From assembly GCA_002419385.1 (NCBI GenBank), contig DIFZ01000035.1, positions 1-26,562 of the forward strand: a stretch of DNA of 26,562 bases, read 5' to 3'. This DNA is from Geobacter sp. UBA5735 (GTDB lineage Bacteria > Desulfobacterota > Desulfuromonadia > Geobacterales > Geobacteraceae). Shown piece by piece: positions 1 through 7,638 of the stretch (its first letter is position 1; each line of letters begins with the position of its first letter). The notes beneath the pieces are model-generated. The model saw nothing but the letters and a program-made list of their open reading frames with translations. It did not search any database and was not told the DNA's origin. The position numbers were made by a program, and so were the translations under genes.

Positions 1-90
1 ATAACAAATTTTGCTGACGAGGCAGAAGAATGATCTTTACAATTCAGTAAAACAGGCATAAAACAACGCCATAAATCGGTAAGATCCACC

Positions 91-123
91 AAGCCCCTGT
101 CATCCCCGGCAGGGGCTTTTTGT
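91..123 (+). terminator. rho-independent terminator
   Basis: A perfect 9-bp stem (AAGCCCCTG at 91-99 paired with CAGGGGCTT at 110-118) with a 10-nt loop is followed by a T run at 117-121. On the + strand this is a classic intrinsic terminator and probably ends a transcription unit upstream of the window, insulating it from the late operon that begins at 258. On the - strand the stem lacks a following T run, so it is not bidirectional. Confidence 0.85.
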
Positions 124-124
124 T

Positions 125-257
125 GTCGAATGTCTTCCCCTTAGACGATTTCCTCCCCTGATGTAGTCTCCGAGTCAGCCATGCTTTTCTCCTTGCAAAG
201 GCGGGTGGGTTCTTCTCTCGTTCTGCCCACCCGCAGCCTTTTCCTTAAGGAGCCGTT
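125..257 (+). promoter_or_regulatory. leader of lysis/late operon with hairpin (Plys position)
   Basis: This 133-bp leader separates the upstream terminator from the endolysin gene. It holds a perfect 9-bp inverted repeat, GCGGGTGGG at 201-209 and CCCACCCGC at 226-234, with a 16-nt loop, and then a short T-rich stretch and the Shine-Dalgarno TTAAGGAG at 245-252. In Mu the C-activated late promoter Plys lies at this point; I see no convincing -35/-10 pair, so a promoter here is inferred from synteny. The hairpin could be a weak terminator/attenuator or a 5' mRNA stabiliser. Confidence 0.45.
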
Positions 258-740
258 ATGCCGTTACCCGCAAACCTCGTTTCCGTCGCCGAGCTGGCGG
301 CGGCCACGCATATACTTCCAGCCGATCTGGTCAAGGCCATCATCCTGACCGAAAGCGGTGGCAACCCCGTTGCCATGCGCTATGAGCCGGCATTCGCCAA
401 ACGGTACGTTCCGCCTGCCGCGCCCACATTCGGCGCATCGAAAGCGACCGAGCAGATCGCCCGTGCAACATCCTGGGGATTGATGCAGGTCATGGGACAA
501 GTCGCCCGGGAAATGGGCTGCAAAGAGCCGTATCTTTCGGCCCTGTGCGACCCGGTTATCGGCATTCACTTCGGCTGTCTGCTCCTGGCAAAGCTGCGCG
601 ACCGCCATTACGAGGCGCACGGCTGGGACGGAGTCATCAGCGCTTACAACCAGGGCAGCCCGAGGAAGGATGAATCGGGCGAGTACATCAACCAGCCATA
701 CGTCATGAAGGTGAAGAAGTTTATAGGAGACGCCCTATGA
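258..740 (+). CDS. phage endolysin, lytic transglycosylase (SLT fold)
   Basis: This 160-residue protein cleaves peptidoglycan glycan strands for host lysis, in the position of the Mu lysozyme. It shows the SLT signature in order: catalytic glutamate E32 in LTESGGNP, SWGLMQVMG at 72-80, and AYNQGS from residue 129 followed by a YVMKV tail. There is no signal peptide, so release to the periplasm would need a holin. The start is fixed by TTAAGGAG at 245-252, six bases upstream. It overlaps the next gene by four bases (ATGA). A soluble lytic transglycosylase of the host is the alternative identity, but its small size and the following phage genes argue for endolysin. Confidence 0.9.
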   Translation: MPLPANLVSVAELAAATHILPADLVKAIILTESGGNPVAMRYEPAFAKRYVPPAAPTFGASKATEQIARATSWGLMQVMGQVAREMGCKEPYLSALCDPVIGIHFGCLLLAKLRDRHYEAHGWDGVISAYNQGSPRKDESGEYINQPYVMKVKKFIGDAL

Positions 741-1099
741 AAAACTGGTTCATCGGAAAACTATTGGGTTTCGTCGGCAAAAAGCTTGACGGTTACAAAA
801 CAAAAATCGGTGGCGTCGGTTTCATCCTGGTGGGCGTCACCGGCATCATCGCCGAGATTTTTCCCGATCAGGGCCTGCCGAAGATGGGACTTGAAGGCAG
901 CATAGGCGCCATCTCGGCCGGTATCACCGCCCTTGGCCTGGCGCACAAGGCGGTCAAGACCCAGGCTGCAATCAAGGAACTGCAGGCGCCTGCTGAGCAA
1001 CCGCCTGCTTCCGCTACGCCAAATGTAGCCATTGCGACGCCGGATGTCGCACCCCCGCCCAAGCAGTGGGACGGGAAGGTGACTGGCCAATTCCCGTGA
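737..1099 (+). CDS. holin-like membrane protein
   Basis: A 120-residue protein of unknown family, translationally coupled to the endolysin by an ATGA overlap. It has a basic N-terminus, two hydrophobic stretches (about residues 28-43, GGVGFILVGVTGIIAE, and 53-68, GSIGAISAGITALGLA) and a Pro/Ala-rich hydrophilic tail from about residue 80. Small size, two membrane segments and a place right after the endolysin suggest a holin or pinholin, but no family motif is decisive. The Pro/Ala tail ends just before a 78-bp stretch that separates it from the next clear gene. Confidence 0.6.
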   Translation: MKNWFIGKLLGFVGKKLDGYKTKIGGVGFILVGVTGIIAEIFPDQGLPKMGLEGSIGAISAGITALGLAHKAVKTQAAIKELQAPAEQPPASATPNVAIATPDVAPPPKQWDGKVTGQFP

Positions 1100-1177
1100 A
1101 ATTTTTCTTCAGCAAAACATTTGCCTGTGACTGGGACCAGTGGCTCTGCCGGCTGTTCCGCAGACGAAAGGAGACCG

Positions 1178-1462
1178 ATGATGTGGGAAAAAGTGAAGTT
1201 TCTGGCGTCGAGCCTGTGGACGTTCTTCCGTCCGATGATCAAACAGTTTCTGACGGCGGTCGGGCCGATACTGACGGTTGCGGCGACTGCGGCGGTGGAG
1301 GCTGCCGCTGCCAAGGCGATCAGCTCCGCTGAAAAGCGGGATGGCGCCTATGCGGAGATCGTGCTTGCCCTGGAAAAGAAGGGCTTCGAACTGGGCAAGG
1401 ATTTCACCGCCCGCATGGTCAATTCAGCGATTGAAGCGGCCGTCGCCGGGCTTTCGGACTGA
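1178..1462 (+). CDS. small membrane protein, LLH-type holin-like
   Basis: A 93-94 residue protein. Tandem ATG codons lie at 1178 and 1181; AAAGGAG at 1167-1173 is spaced better for 1181, and a further upstream in-frame ATG at 1121 lacks this site. A hydrophobic alanine-rich segment (about residues 16-42, FFRPMIKQFLTAVGPILTVA then AATAAVEAAAA) is followed by a charged amphipathic region (AEIVLALEKKGFELGKDF). A single N-terminal membrane segment with a C-terminal helical domain resembles LLH-type phage holins, but this is pattern resemblance only. It overlaps the next start by one base. With the 737-1099 gene it may form a holin/antiholin pair. Confidence 0.6.
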   Translation: MMWEKVKFLASSLWTFFRPMIKQFLTAVGPILTVAATAAVEAAAAKAISSAEKRDGAYAEIVLALEKKGFELGKDFTARMVNSAIEAAVAGLSD

Positions 1463-1671
1463 TGGCCGACGAGATAGACCGCGCCCAGGAGCGTGACGAG
1501 TTTTTCAGGTCGCTCGCCCTGGGCAGCCGCAAGACAGAAAGTTTTACCGGCTTCGCAGCCGCCGAGTGCATCGATTGCGGCGAACCAATACCTAAGGCCC
1601 GTCGGGTGCTCGTTCCGGGCTGCTGCCGGTGCGTTGACTGTCAGGCCGACTTCGAACGGAGATCAGAGTGA
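1462..1671 (+). CDS. DksA/TraR-type C4 zinc finger protein
   Basis: A 69-residue protein with a four-cysteine zinc finger, C36-x2-C39-x17-C57-x2-C60, the spacing of the DksA/TraR family, and an N-terminal charged helix (ADEIDRAQERDEFF). TraR-like proteins bind the secondary channel of RNA polymerase and shift transcription without ppGpp; short versions are common in Mu-like and P2-like phages next to lysis genes. The length matches TraR rather than full DksA (about 150). The start overlaps the previous stop (TGATG) and the end overlaps the next gene by four bases. An RNA polymerase-directed function is inferred from the family. Confidence 0.85.
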   Translation: MADEIDRAQERDEFFRSLALGSRKTESFTGFAAAECIDCGEPIPKARRVLVPGCCRCVDCQADFERRSE

Positions 1672-1988
1672 CAAACCTCAACTACCAGGCCCTGAATTTC
1701 TGGTTCGGCGTGGCCAACTCGGTCGGGATTGCCGTAATCGGCGTGATCGGCTGGTGGAACCTGCGGGAAAAGGTGGCGAACAACCGGTTTGCCGACGCGG
1801 AAAAGCGGCTTGCAAAGCTTGAAAATGAGGTCAAGCACCCGCCGTCATGCACCTATCACCCGAGGCTGGAAGAGCGGATGAACCAAGCCGTGGGCAAGCT
1901 GGAGCGCATGGACGGCAAAATTGACGGCCTCAACCGGGCTGTCGACCTCATGAACGAATACCTGATCAACCAGGGAGGTAAACGGTAA
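1668..1988 (+). CDS. DUF2730-like phage membrane/coiled-coil protein (Mu gp25 position)
   Basis: A 106-residue protein with one N-terminal membrane segment (about residues 11-29, FWFGVANSVGIAVIGVIGW) followed by a predicted coiled coil (AEKRLAKLENEV and a second part, RMNQAVGKLERMDGKIDGLNRAVDLM split by a CTYHPRLEERM linker). This layout fits the DUF2730 family at the Mu gp25 position, between the lysis genes and gp26. Function is unknown; a spanin-like role is conceivable from the anchor-plus-coiled-coil plan but no outer-membrane lipoprotein partner is seen. It overlaps the previous gene by four bases and its stop shares one base with the next ATG. Confidence 0.7.
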   Translation: MTNLNYQALNFWFGVANSVGIAVIGVIGWWNLREKVANNRFADAEKRLAKLENEVKHPPSCTYHPRLEERMNQAVGKLERMDGKIDGLNRAVDLMNEYLINQGGKR

Positions 1989-2284
1989 TGCCCTTCAACG
2001 ATCTCCTCATATCCGATATCCGCCTGGTGATCCTCAGGGCGCTGGAACAGGATCTCGGCTACAGCCACAATGAGAGCATCATTCATTCCGTGGTGGAAAA
2101 GTTCGGGCACCGCTGCAGCCGCGACTGCATCCGGACCCAGCTGGCGTGGCTCCGCGAGCAGCAGCTCGTCACCATCGAGGACGTTGCCGGTTACATGGTG
2201 GCGACCATCACCCAGCGCGGCGCGGACGTGGCCTGTGGCCGGGCCAGTGTGCCGGGCGTCAAGCGCCCGAACCCGAGGGTTTGA
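1988..2284 (+). CDS. gp26-like winged-helix protein
   Basis: A 98-residue protein at the position of Mu gp26. The sequence alternates short helices (LLISDIRLVILRALEQ, NESIIHSVVEKFG, SRDCIRTQLAWLREQ) with a final hairpin-like segment (QLVTIEDVAGYMVATIT), the pattern of a winged helix domain with IRTQLAWLREQQLV as the recognition helix and wing entry. Mu-like homologues are often labelled ArsR-like regulators. Its place directly before the small terminase hints at DNA binding in packaging or late gene control, which is inference. It starts with TAATG coupling and ends one base before the next ATG. Confidence 0.65.
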   Translation: MPFNDLLISDIRLVILRALEQDLGYSHNESIIHSVVEKFGHRCSRDCIRTQLAWLREQQLVTIEDVAGYMVATITQRGADVACGRASVPGVKRPNPRV

Positions 2285-2285
2285 T

Positions 2286-2837
2286 ATGGGACGTCAACCG
2301 TCATCCATAGACCTGCTGCCCGACGATATCCGGGAGAAGCTCCAGGAGTGCCTCCGCGATCCCCGCTGCACCCAGCTTGAGGCGACCAGGAAGATCAACG
2401 AAATTCTGGAAACCGAAGGGCATCCGGACCGCCTGAGTAAATCGGCGGTCAACCGCTATGCCCTGCGCATGGAGGAGGTTGGTTCCAAGCTGAAGCAGTC
2501 CCGGGAGGTTGCCGAAATGTGGATCGGCAAGCTGGGCGCTCAGCCCCAGGGGCAAGTCGGGCATCTCCTGAACGAAATGGTTCGGACGCTGGCTTTCGAC
2601 TGCGCCATGACGCTTTCCGAGGGTGAAGACCCCATTCCACCCAAGATGTTGAAGGACCTTTCAATAGCTGTTGAACGGCTGGAAAAGGCGGCTTCGGAGA
2701 ATGTTAAGCGGGAAGAGGACATCAGGCGGCAGGCTGCAGCCAAGGCATTGGCCAAGGTAGACACCCTGGACAAGGCCGGTTCTAAAGTGACCTCCGACGA
2801 CATGCGCCGCATTATTCGGGAGAGCTACGGTGTCTAG
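2286..2837 (+). CDS. DUF3486 protein, putative terminase small subunit (Mu gp27-like)
   Basis: A 183-residue protein starting MGRQPSSIDLLP, typical of DUF3486, the Mu gp27 family thought to be the terminase small subunit that recognises DNA for packaging. An N-terminal helix-turn-helix region (PDDIREKLQECL, TQLEATRKINEIL, LSKSAVNRYALRME) is followed by a long helical part with a charged C-terminal section (about residues 125-160). ATG at 2286 is chosen over an in-frame upstream start at 2070 because the extension would read the preceding gene out of frame, and GAGGG lies just upstream. It overlaps the large subunit by eight bases. Confidence 0.85.
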   Translation: MGRQPSSIDLLPDDIREKLQECLRDPRCTQLEATRKINEILETEGHPDRLSKSAVNRYALRMEEVGSKLKQSREVAEMWIGKLGAQPQGQVGHLLNEMVRTLAFDCAMTLSEGEDPIPPKMLKDLSIAVERLEKAASENVKREEDIRRQAAAKALAKVDTLDKAGSKVTSDDMRRIIRESYGV

Positions 2838-4170
2838 TCCCCTCTTCTACCCTTATCAGCAGCAGTGGGTCGGCAATGATAGCCGGTTCAAGATCGGCAT
2901 GTTCAGTCGTCAGACCGGCAAGACCTTCACCAGCACCTTCGAGGTTGCCCGCGATTGCCAGCTTGCGGATCTGGAAGGGAGACGTGCCCGCTGGGTTATC
3001 TTGTCCCGCGGCGAGCGCCAGGCGAAAGAAGCCATGGAGGAAGGGGTCAAGCGCCACTGCCAGGCGTTGGGAGCGGTCATAAAAGCCACGGAAAGCGACT
3101 GGATGGGGGAAGCGAGCTACCGGGCGCTGGAGGTGGAATTCCCGAACGGTAGCCGCATCACGGCATTGCCCGCCAACCCGGACACGGCAAGGGGTTTTTC
3201 TGCCAATGTGTTCCTTGACGAATTCGCCTTCCATGCCGACAGCCGCAAGATCTGGGCGGCGCTCTTTCCGGTCATCTCGGCGGGATGGAAGCTGCGCGTG
3301 GTTTCCACACCGAACGGCAAGGGCAACAAGTTCTATGATCTCATGACCGGTGACGACCCCATCTGGTACCGCCAGGTGACGGATATCTACCAGGCGGTTG
3401 CCGACGGGCTGCCTCGAAACATCGAGGAGCTGAGGGCGGCCCTGGATGATGAAGACGCCTGGCAGCAGGAGTACGAGCTGAAATGGCTGGACGAAGCCAG
3501 CGCCTGGCTGTCTTTCGAGTTGATCAACGGCTGCGAACACGATCGGGCCGGGGATCCGGAAGGCTATGCCGGCGGACCATGCTTCGTCGGGGTGGATATC
3601 GGCGCACGGAACGACCTGTTCGTGATCTTCGTTCTGGAGCAGATCGGCGACGTGCACTGGACGCGGGAAATTATAGCACGGAAGCGGGCCAGTTTTGCCG
3701 AACAGGACATGCTGCTGGATGACGTATTCAGACGATACAACGTGCTGCGCTGCTGCATGGATCAGACCGGCATGGGTGAAAAGCCGGTTGAGGACGCCCA
3801 GAGAAGGCACGGCACAAGCCGCGTCGAGGGAGTTCTGTTCACCATGCCCAACAAGCTGACCATGGCCACCATTGGTAAGGAAGCTTTCGAGGACAGGAAA
3901 ATCCGGATACCTCTGGGAGATTCGACGCTCCGGGCCGACCTGCACAAACTCCAGCGGGTGACTGGCCCGACCGGGAACAGCCGGTTTGTCGCAGAAAGCG
4001 ACAACGCGGGCCACGCAGACCGCACCTGGGCGTGTTTCCTGGCACTCAACGCCGCAAGCGGGCCGGTCAGGCAGTATGCCTACGAACCGATCAAACCAAA
4101 GGACTACCAGGATCTTGCCCGACCCGTCAGGACAACGGCCGGATTCGGCCGACAGAAAGGAATGTGGTAA
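2830..4170 (+). CDS. terminase large subunit (Mu gp28-like)
   Basis: This 446-residue protein is the packaging motor: an ATPase that pumps DNA into the prohead and a nuclease that cuts it. Visible motifs are a Walker A-type FSRQTGKT at 25-32, Walker B with catalytic acid VFLDEFAF around D130-E131, and an RNase H-like nuclease domain with VGVDIGARNDLF near 253-264, a middle MDQTGMGEKP motif near residue 311, and a late acid in HADRTWA near D397. The start is GTG at 2830, overlapping the small subunit gene. Mu-type phages package headful from a host-flanked pac end. The gene is intact, and the ATG of the portal gene follows immediately. Confidence 0.95.
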   Translation: MSSPLFYPYQQQWVGNDSRFKIGMFSRQTGKTFTSTFEVARDCQLADLEGRRARWVILSRGERQAKEAMEEGVKRHCQALGAVIKATESDWMGEASYRALEVEFPNGSRITALPANPDTARGFSANVFLDEFAFHADSRKIWAALFPVISAGWKLRVVSTPNGKGNKFYDLMTGDDPIWYRQVTDIYQAVADGLPRNIEELRAALDDEDAWQQEYELKWLDEASAWLSFELINGCEHDRAGDPEGYAGGPCFVGVDIGARNDLFVIFVLEQIGDVHWTREIIARKRASFAEQDMLLDDVFRRYNVLRCCMDQTGMGEKPVEDAQRRHGTSRVEGVLFTMPNKLTMATIGKEAFEDRKIRIPLGDSTLRADLHKLQRVTGPTGNSRFVAESDNAGHADRTWACFLALNAASGPVRQYAYEPIKPKDYQDLARPVRTTAGFGRQKGMW

Positions 4171-5739
4171 ATGGCGATCCTTTACGACGCATACGGCCGG
4201 CCGGTCAGGACACAGGATCTTGCCCGCGAGCATGCCGCACCTTCGCTTACCGGCATCCGCACCATCTGGCATGAGACTGCCGCCGCCGGCCTTACTCCGC
4301 AGCGCCTTGCTTCGCTCCTTCGGGAGGCTTCCGAAGGCGACCATCAATCATACCTCACCCTGGCGGAGGAAATGGAAGAGCGGGACCTGCACTATGCCTG
4401 CGAACTGGGGAAACGGAAGCTTGCCGTCTCCCGGCTGCCGGTAACAGTCGAAGCCTTTTCCGACGAAAAGAAGGACATCGAGCTGGCCGACGCGGTGCGG
4501 TCGCTGGTTGCACGGCCGGGCTTCAGGGGCATGGTGAAAGATTGTCTGGATGCGCTCGGTAAGGGTTTGAGCGCAGTGGAAATCATCTGGAGCCGCGGCT
4601 CTCGCTGGTTACCGGAACGCTATCTCTGGAGAGATCCCCGCTTTTTCCAGACCGACCGGGTGAGCCAGAGCGAGATCAGGCTCCGTGACGAAGCGGATCT
4701 CTCTGACGGGTTTCCTTTGGCGCCGTACAAGTTCATCGTCCATGCACCGAAGATCAAAAGCGGCATCCCGATCCGGGGCGGGCTGGCCCGCCTTGCTGCT
4801 TGGGCGTTCATGTGCAAGGGGTACACGGTAAAAGACTGGATTGCCTTCGCCGAGGTGTTCGGCATGCCAATCCGGATGGGCAAGTATGGCCCGAGCGCTA
4901 CCCCGGAGGAAAAGGATATCCTGCGCGCAGCGGTGGCCAATCTGGGGAGCGACGCAGCGGCCATCATGCCCGAATCAATGACAATAGATTTTGCAGAAGC
5001 CTCCAAGAGCAGCGGATCTTCCAACTTCTTCAAGCTCTTGGCTGACTACCTGGACGACCAGCTTTCCAAGGGCATATTGGGCCAGACGGCGTCCAGTTCC
5101 GGCACACCCGGGAAACTTGGTGATGAAAAGCTCCAGGCAGAGGTGCGCGAGGACATCCGCGACGATGACGCGGAGCAGTTGGAAGAAACCCTCAACCGCG
5201 ACCTGGTGCGGCCGTTCATCGATCTGAACTTCGGGCCGCAGGAAAACTACCCGGTGCTGCAACTTCGGGCGCCGGATGCCGAGGATGTCGCTGCCCTGGT
5301 CGACGCCCTGGACAAGCTCGTGCCCCTGGGGCTCAAGGTAGAACAGAGCGTGATCCGCGACAAGCTGGGCCTGCCGGACCCTGACGAAAAGGCAAAGCCT
5401 GAAGACCTGCTGGGGCAACCGCCCGCAGCTATTCCGCCCAAGGGCGGCAATGAGACAGCTCCCAACCGAGTGGCCTTGAATCAGGAAGATTCCGGGGCGA
5501 CAGGTCAGGCCGTCATCGATACTTTTATCTCTTCATTCTCCGCTGACGATCTTCAAGGTGAGATAAAGACGGTGTTGATGCCGATTATAACCGGCCTTCA
5601 GGAAACCGGTGACTATGCCGCGGCCATGGAAAAACTGGTGGAGGCATACCCTGCCATAAACACCGAATCCCTCCAGGATGTGTTGACCAGGGCGCTCTTC
5701 GTGGCGGAGATCATGGGCAGGCTCGATGCCGGACGTTGA
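4171..5739 (+). CDS. DUF935 portal protein (Mu gp29-like)
   Basis: A 522-residue protein of the DUF935 family, which forms the portal ring at the head vertex for DNA entry and exit. The N-terminus (MAILYDAYGRPV) and the central segment with DWIAFAEVFGMPIRMGKY (about 223-240) and LKLVLADYLDDQ-like region around 290-300, followed by ILGQTASSSGTPG, are typical of the family; the last phrase is the conserved glycine/serine turn seen in DUF935 portals. Length is close to Mu gp29 (about 510). The gene starts at the first base after the terminase stop and overlaps the F-like head gene by 14 bases. Confidence 0.93.
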   Translation: MAILYDAYGRPVRTQDLAREHAAPSLTGIRTIWHETAAAGLTPQRLASLLREASEGDHQSYLTLAEEMEERDLHYACELGKRKLAVSRLPVTVEAFSDEKKDIELADAVRSLVARPGFRGMVKDCLDALGKGLSAVEIIWSRGSRWLPERYLWRDPRFFQTDRVSQSEIRLRDEADLSDGFPLAPYKFIVHAPKIKSGIPIRGGLARLAAWAFMCKGYTVKDWIAFAEVFGMPIRMGKYGPSATPEEKDILRAAVANLGSDAAAIMPESMTIDFAEASKSSGSSNFFKLLADYLDDQLSKGILGQTASSSGTPGKLGDEKLQAEVREDIRDDDAEQLEETLNRDLVRPFIDLNFGPQENYPVLQLRAPDAEDVAALVDALDKLVPLGLKVEQSVIRDKLGLPDPDEKAKPEDLLGQPPAAIPPKGGNETAPNRVALNQEDSGATGQAVIDTFISSFSADDLQGEIKTVLMPIITGLQETGDYAAAMEKLVEAYPAINTESLQDVLTRALFVAEIMGRLDAGR

Positions 5740-7063
5740 TCTGAAATATGCCTTCGGCCTCAAGCCGGAAAAGGCGATCGAGTATTTCGAGTCGAAGGGC
5801 TTCCGGATTACCTGGGACTGGCACGAGATGCTGGAGGACGCTCACGCCCGGGCATTCACCGTAGCCAAGGTAATGCGCACGGACATTCTCCAGGACATAC
5901 ATGGAGAACTCAGGAAGGCCATGGACGAGGGGCTAACCTTCGCTGACTGGAAGAAGAATTTAACCCCGAGGTTAAAAGCAAAGGGCTGGTGGGGCGAAGT
6001 GGTGAACGAGGCGACCGGGGAAGTCGCCAACGTCGGACCACACCGGCTCAGGACGATCTTTGAAACCAACATACAGACATCCTACATGGTGGGCCACTAC
6101 CAGCGAATGATGGAGAGTACGGAATCCCGTCCCTGGTGGATGTACGTGGCGGTCATGGACAAGCTCACTCGGCCGGCTCATTCGGCGCTGAACGGCCTGG
6201 CCTTCCGCTTCGATGATCCATTCTGGAACAGTCACTTTCCGCCCAACGGTTTCCGCTGCCGCTGTTCAGTCCGCGCCCTGGATGAATCGGGGCTAGAGGA
6301 AAAGGTGAAGGCTGGAGAGGCGGCGAAGCGCTCAACCTCCGGATCAGGGGCGGATGCCAACCTGGGCGAGGTGGAAAAGCCGCTTACCCGGGACGGCAGC
6401 CGGATGTACCAGGCCACCACGGTGAAAACGAAGGATCTCAATGGCCGGCCGGTGGCCATGGCCCCGGATGCCGGGTGGAGCTACAACCCGGGAAAGGCGG
6501 GAGCAGGGAGAATAGCAGTTGACAAACTCGCTGACTGGACGGCTCCGCTCGGGGCGATGACATTCCGAGATCTCGGCCCATTGGCGGCACGAGAGGTAAA
6601 AAGTGGATATGCAACATGGATTGCCGAGGTACGTAAGTCGAAGGTCACCAGGCACAGCTTTACCACGCTTGGAGCCATGGCGCCGGAGGAAATACAGTTC
6701 CTGGAGTCAAAAGGGGTCATGCCTTCAACCGCGGCCATAATAATTGAAGATAGACTCGTTGTCGGCAAAAAGGCGGAACGGCACAAAAAGTCAGGTGACG
6801 CCCTCTCCGATGCCGAATGGGACAGCCTTCCCAATGCCGTCTTGACGCCGCAAGCTGTGCTTTACGACAATGACGACGGGAAGTTGCTCTATGTCATGCC
6901 GTCGCTTGACGACCCGCGCAAGGTAAAGGTGGTCGTCGAGCCTGATGTTTGGGAAAAGAAGGTAAAGATGCAGACAAATGCCGTGCGTTCAGTGTTCAAG
7001 GTAGGAAAAGAGGCCCTGCTGGACAAGAGAAAATACAGTCAGGTGAGAGGGAAAATCGAGTAA
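5726..7063 (+). CDS. F-like minor head protein with C-terminal PBECR-type nuclease domain
   Basis: A 445-residue two-part protein. Residues 1 to about 190 are the Mu F/SPP1 gp7 minor head domain, with the family signature GLAFRFDDPFWNSHFPPNGF and the CRC motif at C178/C180. After a linker (about 190-245) and a DAGWSYNPG phrase, the C-terminal part (about 290-445) looks like the phage barnase-EndoU-colicin E5/D-RelE-like (PBECR) fold: IIIEDRLVVGKKAERH with H353, LSDAEWDSLPNAVLTPQAVLYD, GKLLYVMPS, KVKVVVEP, and a final NAVRSVFKVG. F-like proteins enter the capsid or sit at the portal, so a nuclease there could be injected with the DNA. Activity is inferred from the fold. Confidence 0.85.
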   Translation: MPDVDLKYAFGLKPEKAIEYFESKGFRITWDWHEMLEDAHARAFTVAKVMRTDILQDIHGELRKAMDEGLTFADWKKNLTPRLKAKGWWGEVVNEATGEVANVGPHRLRTIFETNIQTSYMVGHYQRMMESTESRPWWMYVAVMDKLTRPAHSALNGLAFRFDDPFWNSHFPPNGFRCRCSVRALDESGLEEKVKAGEAAKRSTSGSGADANLGEVEKPLTRDGSRMYQATTVKTKDLNGRPVAMAPDAGWSYNPGKAGAGRIAVDKLADWTAPLGAMTFRDLGPLAAREVKSGYATWIAEVRKSKVTRHSFTTLGAMAPEEIQFLESKGVMPSTAAIIIEDRLVVGKKAERHKKSGDALSDAEWDSLPNAVLTPQAVLYDNDDGKLLYVMPSLDDPRKVKVVVEPDVWEKKVKMQTNAVRSVFKVGKEALLDKRKYSQVRGKIE

Positions 7064-7188
7064 CGGACGGGAGGCCGGCAGTCCCTCCATGCCACGTGCA
7101 AGACTCACATGCCGCAGGCACACCGAATTTCCTGCTGTCGCCCGTTACCCTTTGCTTAAAACCATACCACCATTATGAGAGTTGCGCA
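7064..7188 (+). other. 125-bp gap between head genes, no clear gene
   Basis: The stretch between the F-like and G-like genes holds no supported gene. It has a short GGAGG/CCTCC inverted repeat near 7072-7089 and is open in the frame of the downstream gene back to within the F-like gene, but the part upstream of 7189 has no protein-like composition. Nothing else is evident. Confidence 0.5.
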
Positions 7189-7638
7189 ATGCCCGACATG
7201 ATCGATGTCAAAATCGAAGACAAGCAGGTAACCAAACACCTGGAACGCCTGGCCAAGAAAGGCGGCGATCTTTCGCGGGTTATGCGGGACATCTCAGAAG
7301 ACATGCTTGACGCGGTCCTGGAGAACTTCTCCAGGGAGGGGAGGCCGGGCCGCTGGCCGGAGCTCTCACCTGCTTACAAGAAGTGGCTGGTGAAAAAAGG
7401 CAAGACCGGCAAGATGCTGAACCGAACGTCCGGCGGGCTCTATCACTCCATCACAGCCAGGGCGGACGCGCTATCTGCGCTTGTCGGCACCAACAAGAAG
7501 TACGCCGCCATCCACCATTTCGGGGGTAAGGCGGGCCGCGGGCGCAAGGTTCGCATCCCTGCTCGCCCCTACCTGGTCCTGGCCGATGCCGACACCCGGA
7601 AGATCGTCGAGCGGATGAAACGGTATCTCGAAGAGTGA
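7189..7638 (+). CDS. virion morphogenesis protein (Mu G-like)
   Basis: A 149-residue protein of the phage virion morphogenesis family (Mu gp31/G, P2 gpS-like), a tail completion or head-tail assembly factor. Typical features are an N-terminal helical part (KHLERLAKKGGDLSRVMRDI), WPELSPAYKKWLVKKGKTGKML, RTSGGLYHSIT, GTNKKYAAIHHFGGKAGRG and the C-terminal IPARPYLVLAD. The ATG at 7189 gives the MPDMIDVKIED start usual for the family; a weak GAGAG lies 8-12 bases upstream, and 7198 is an alternative. The open frame extends farther upstream, but without family-like sequence. Confidence 0.88.
   Translation: MPDMIDVKIEDKQVTKHLERLAKKGGDLSRVMRDISEDMLDAVLENFSREGRPGRWPELSPAYKKWLVKKGKTGKMLNRTSGGLYHSITARADALSALVGTNKKYAAIHHFGGKAGRGRKVRIPARPYLVLADADTRKIVERMKRYLEE

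Noticed and set aside
11..43. Possible promoter TTGCTG ... TACAAT upstream of the terminator
   Set aside because: Spacing of 21 bases is too long for a sigma-70 promoter and it would lie before a terminator.
2812..4347. Large minus-strand open frame opposite the terminase gene (511 codons)
   Set aside because: It mirrors a GC-rich gene in which the - strand frame stays open by codon bias. No domain, ribosome site or operon context supports it.
6949..7188. Long N-terminal extension of the G-like protein in the same frame
   Set aside because: The extension overlaps the end of the F-like gene and lacks family-like sequence; the usual start MPDMIDVKIED is at 7189.
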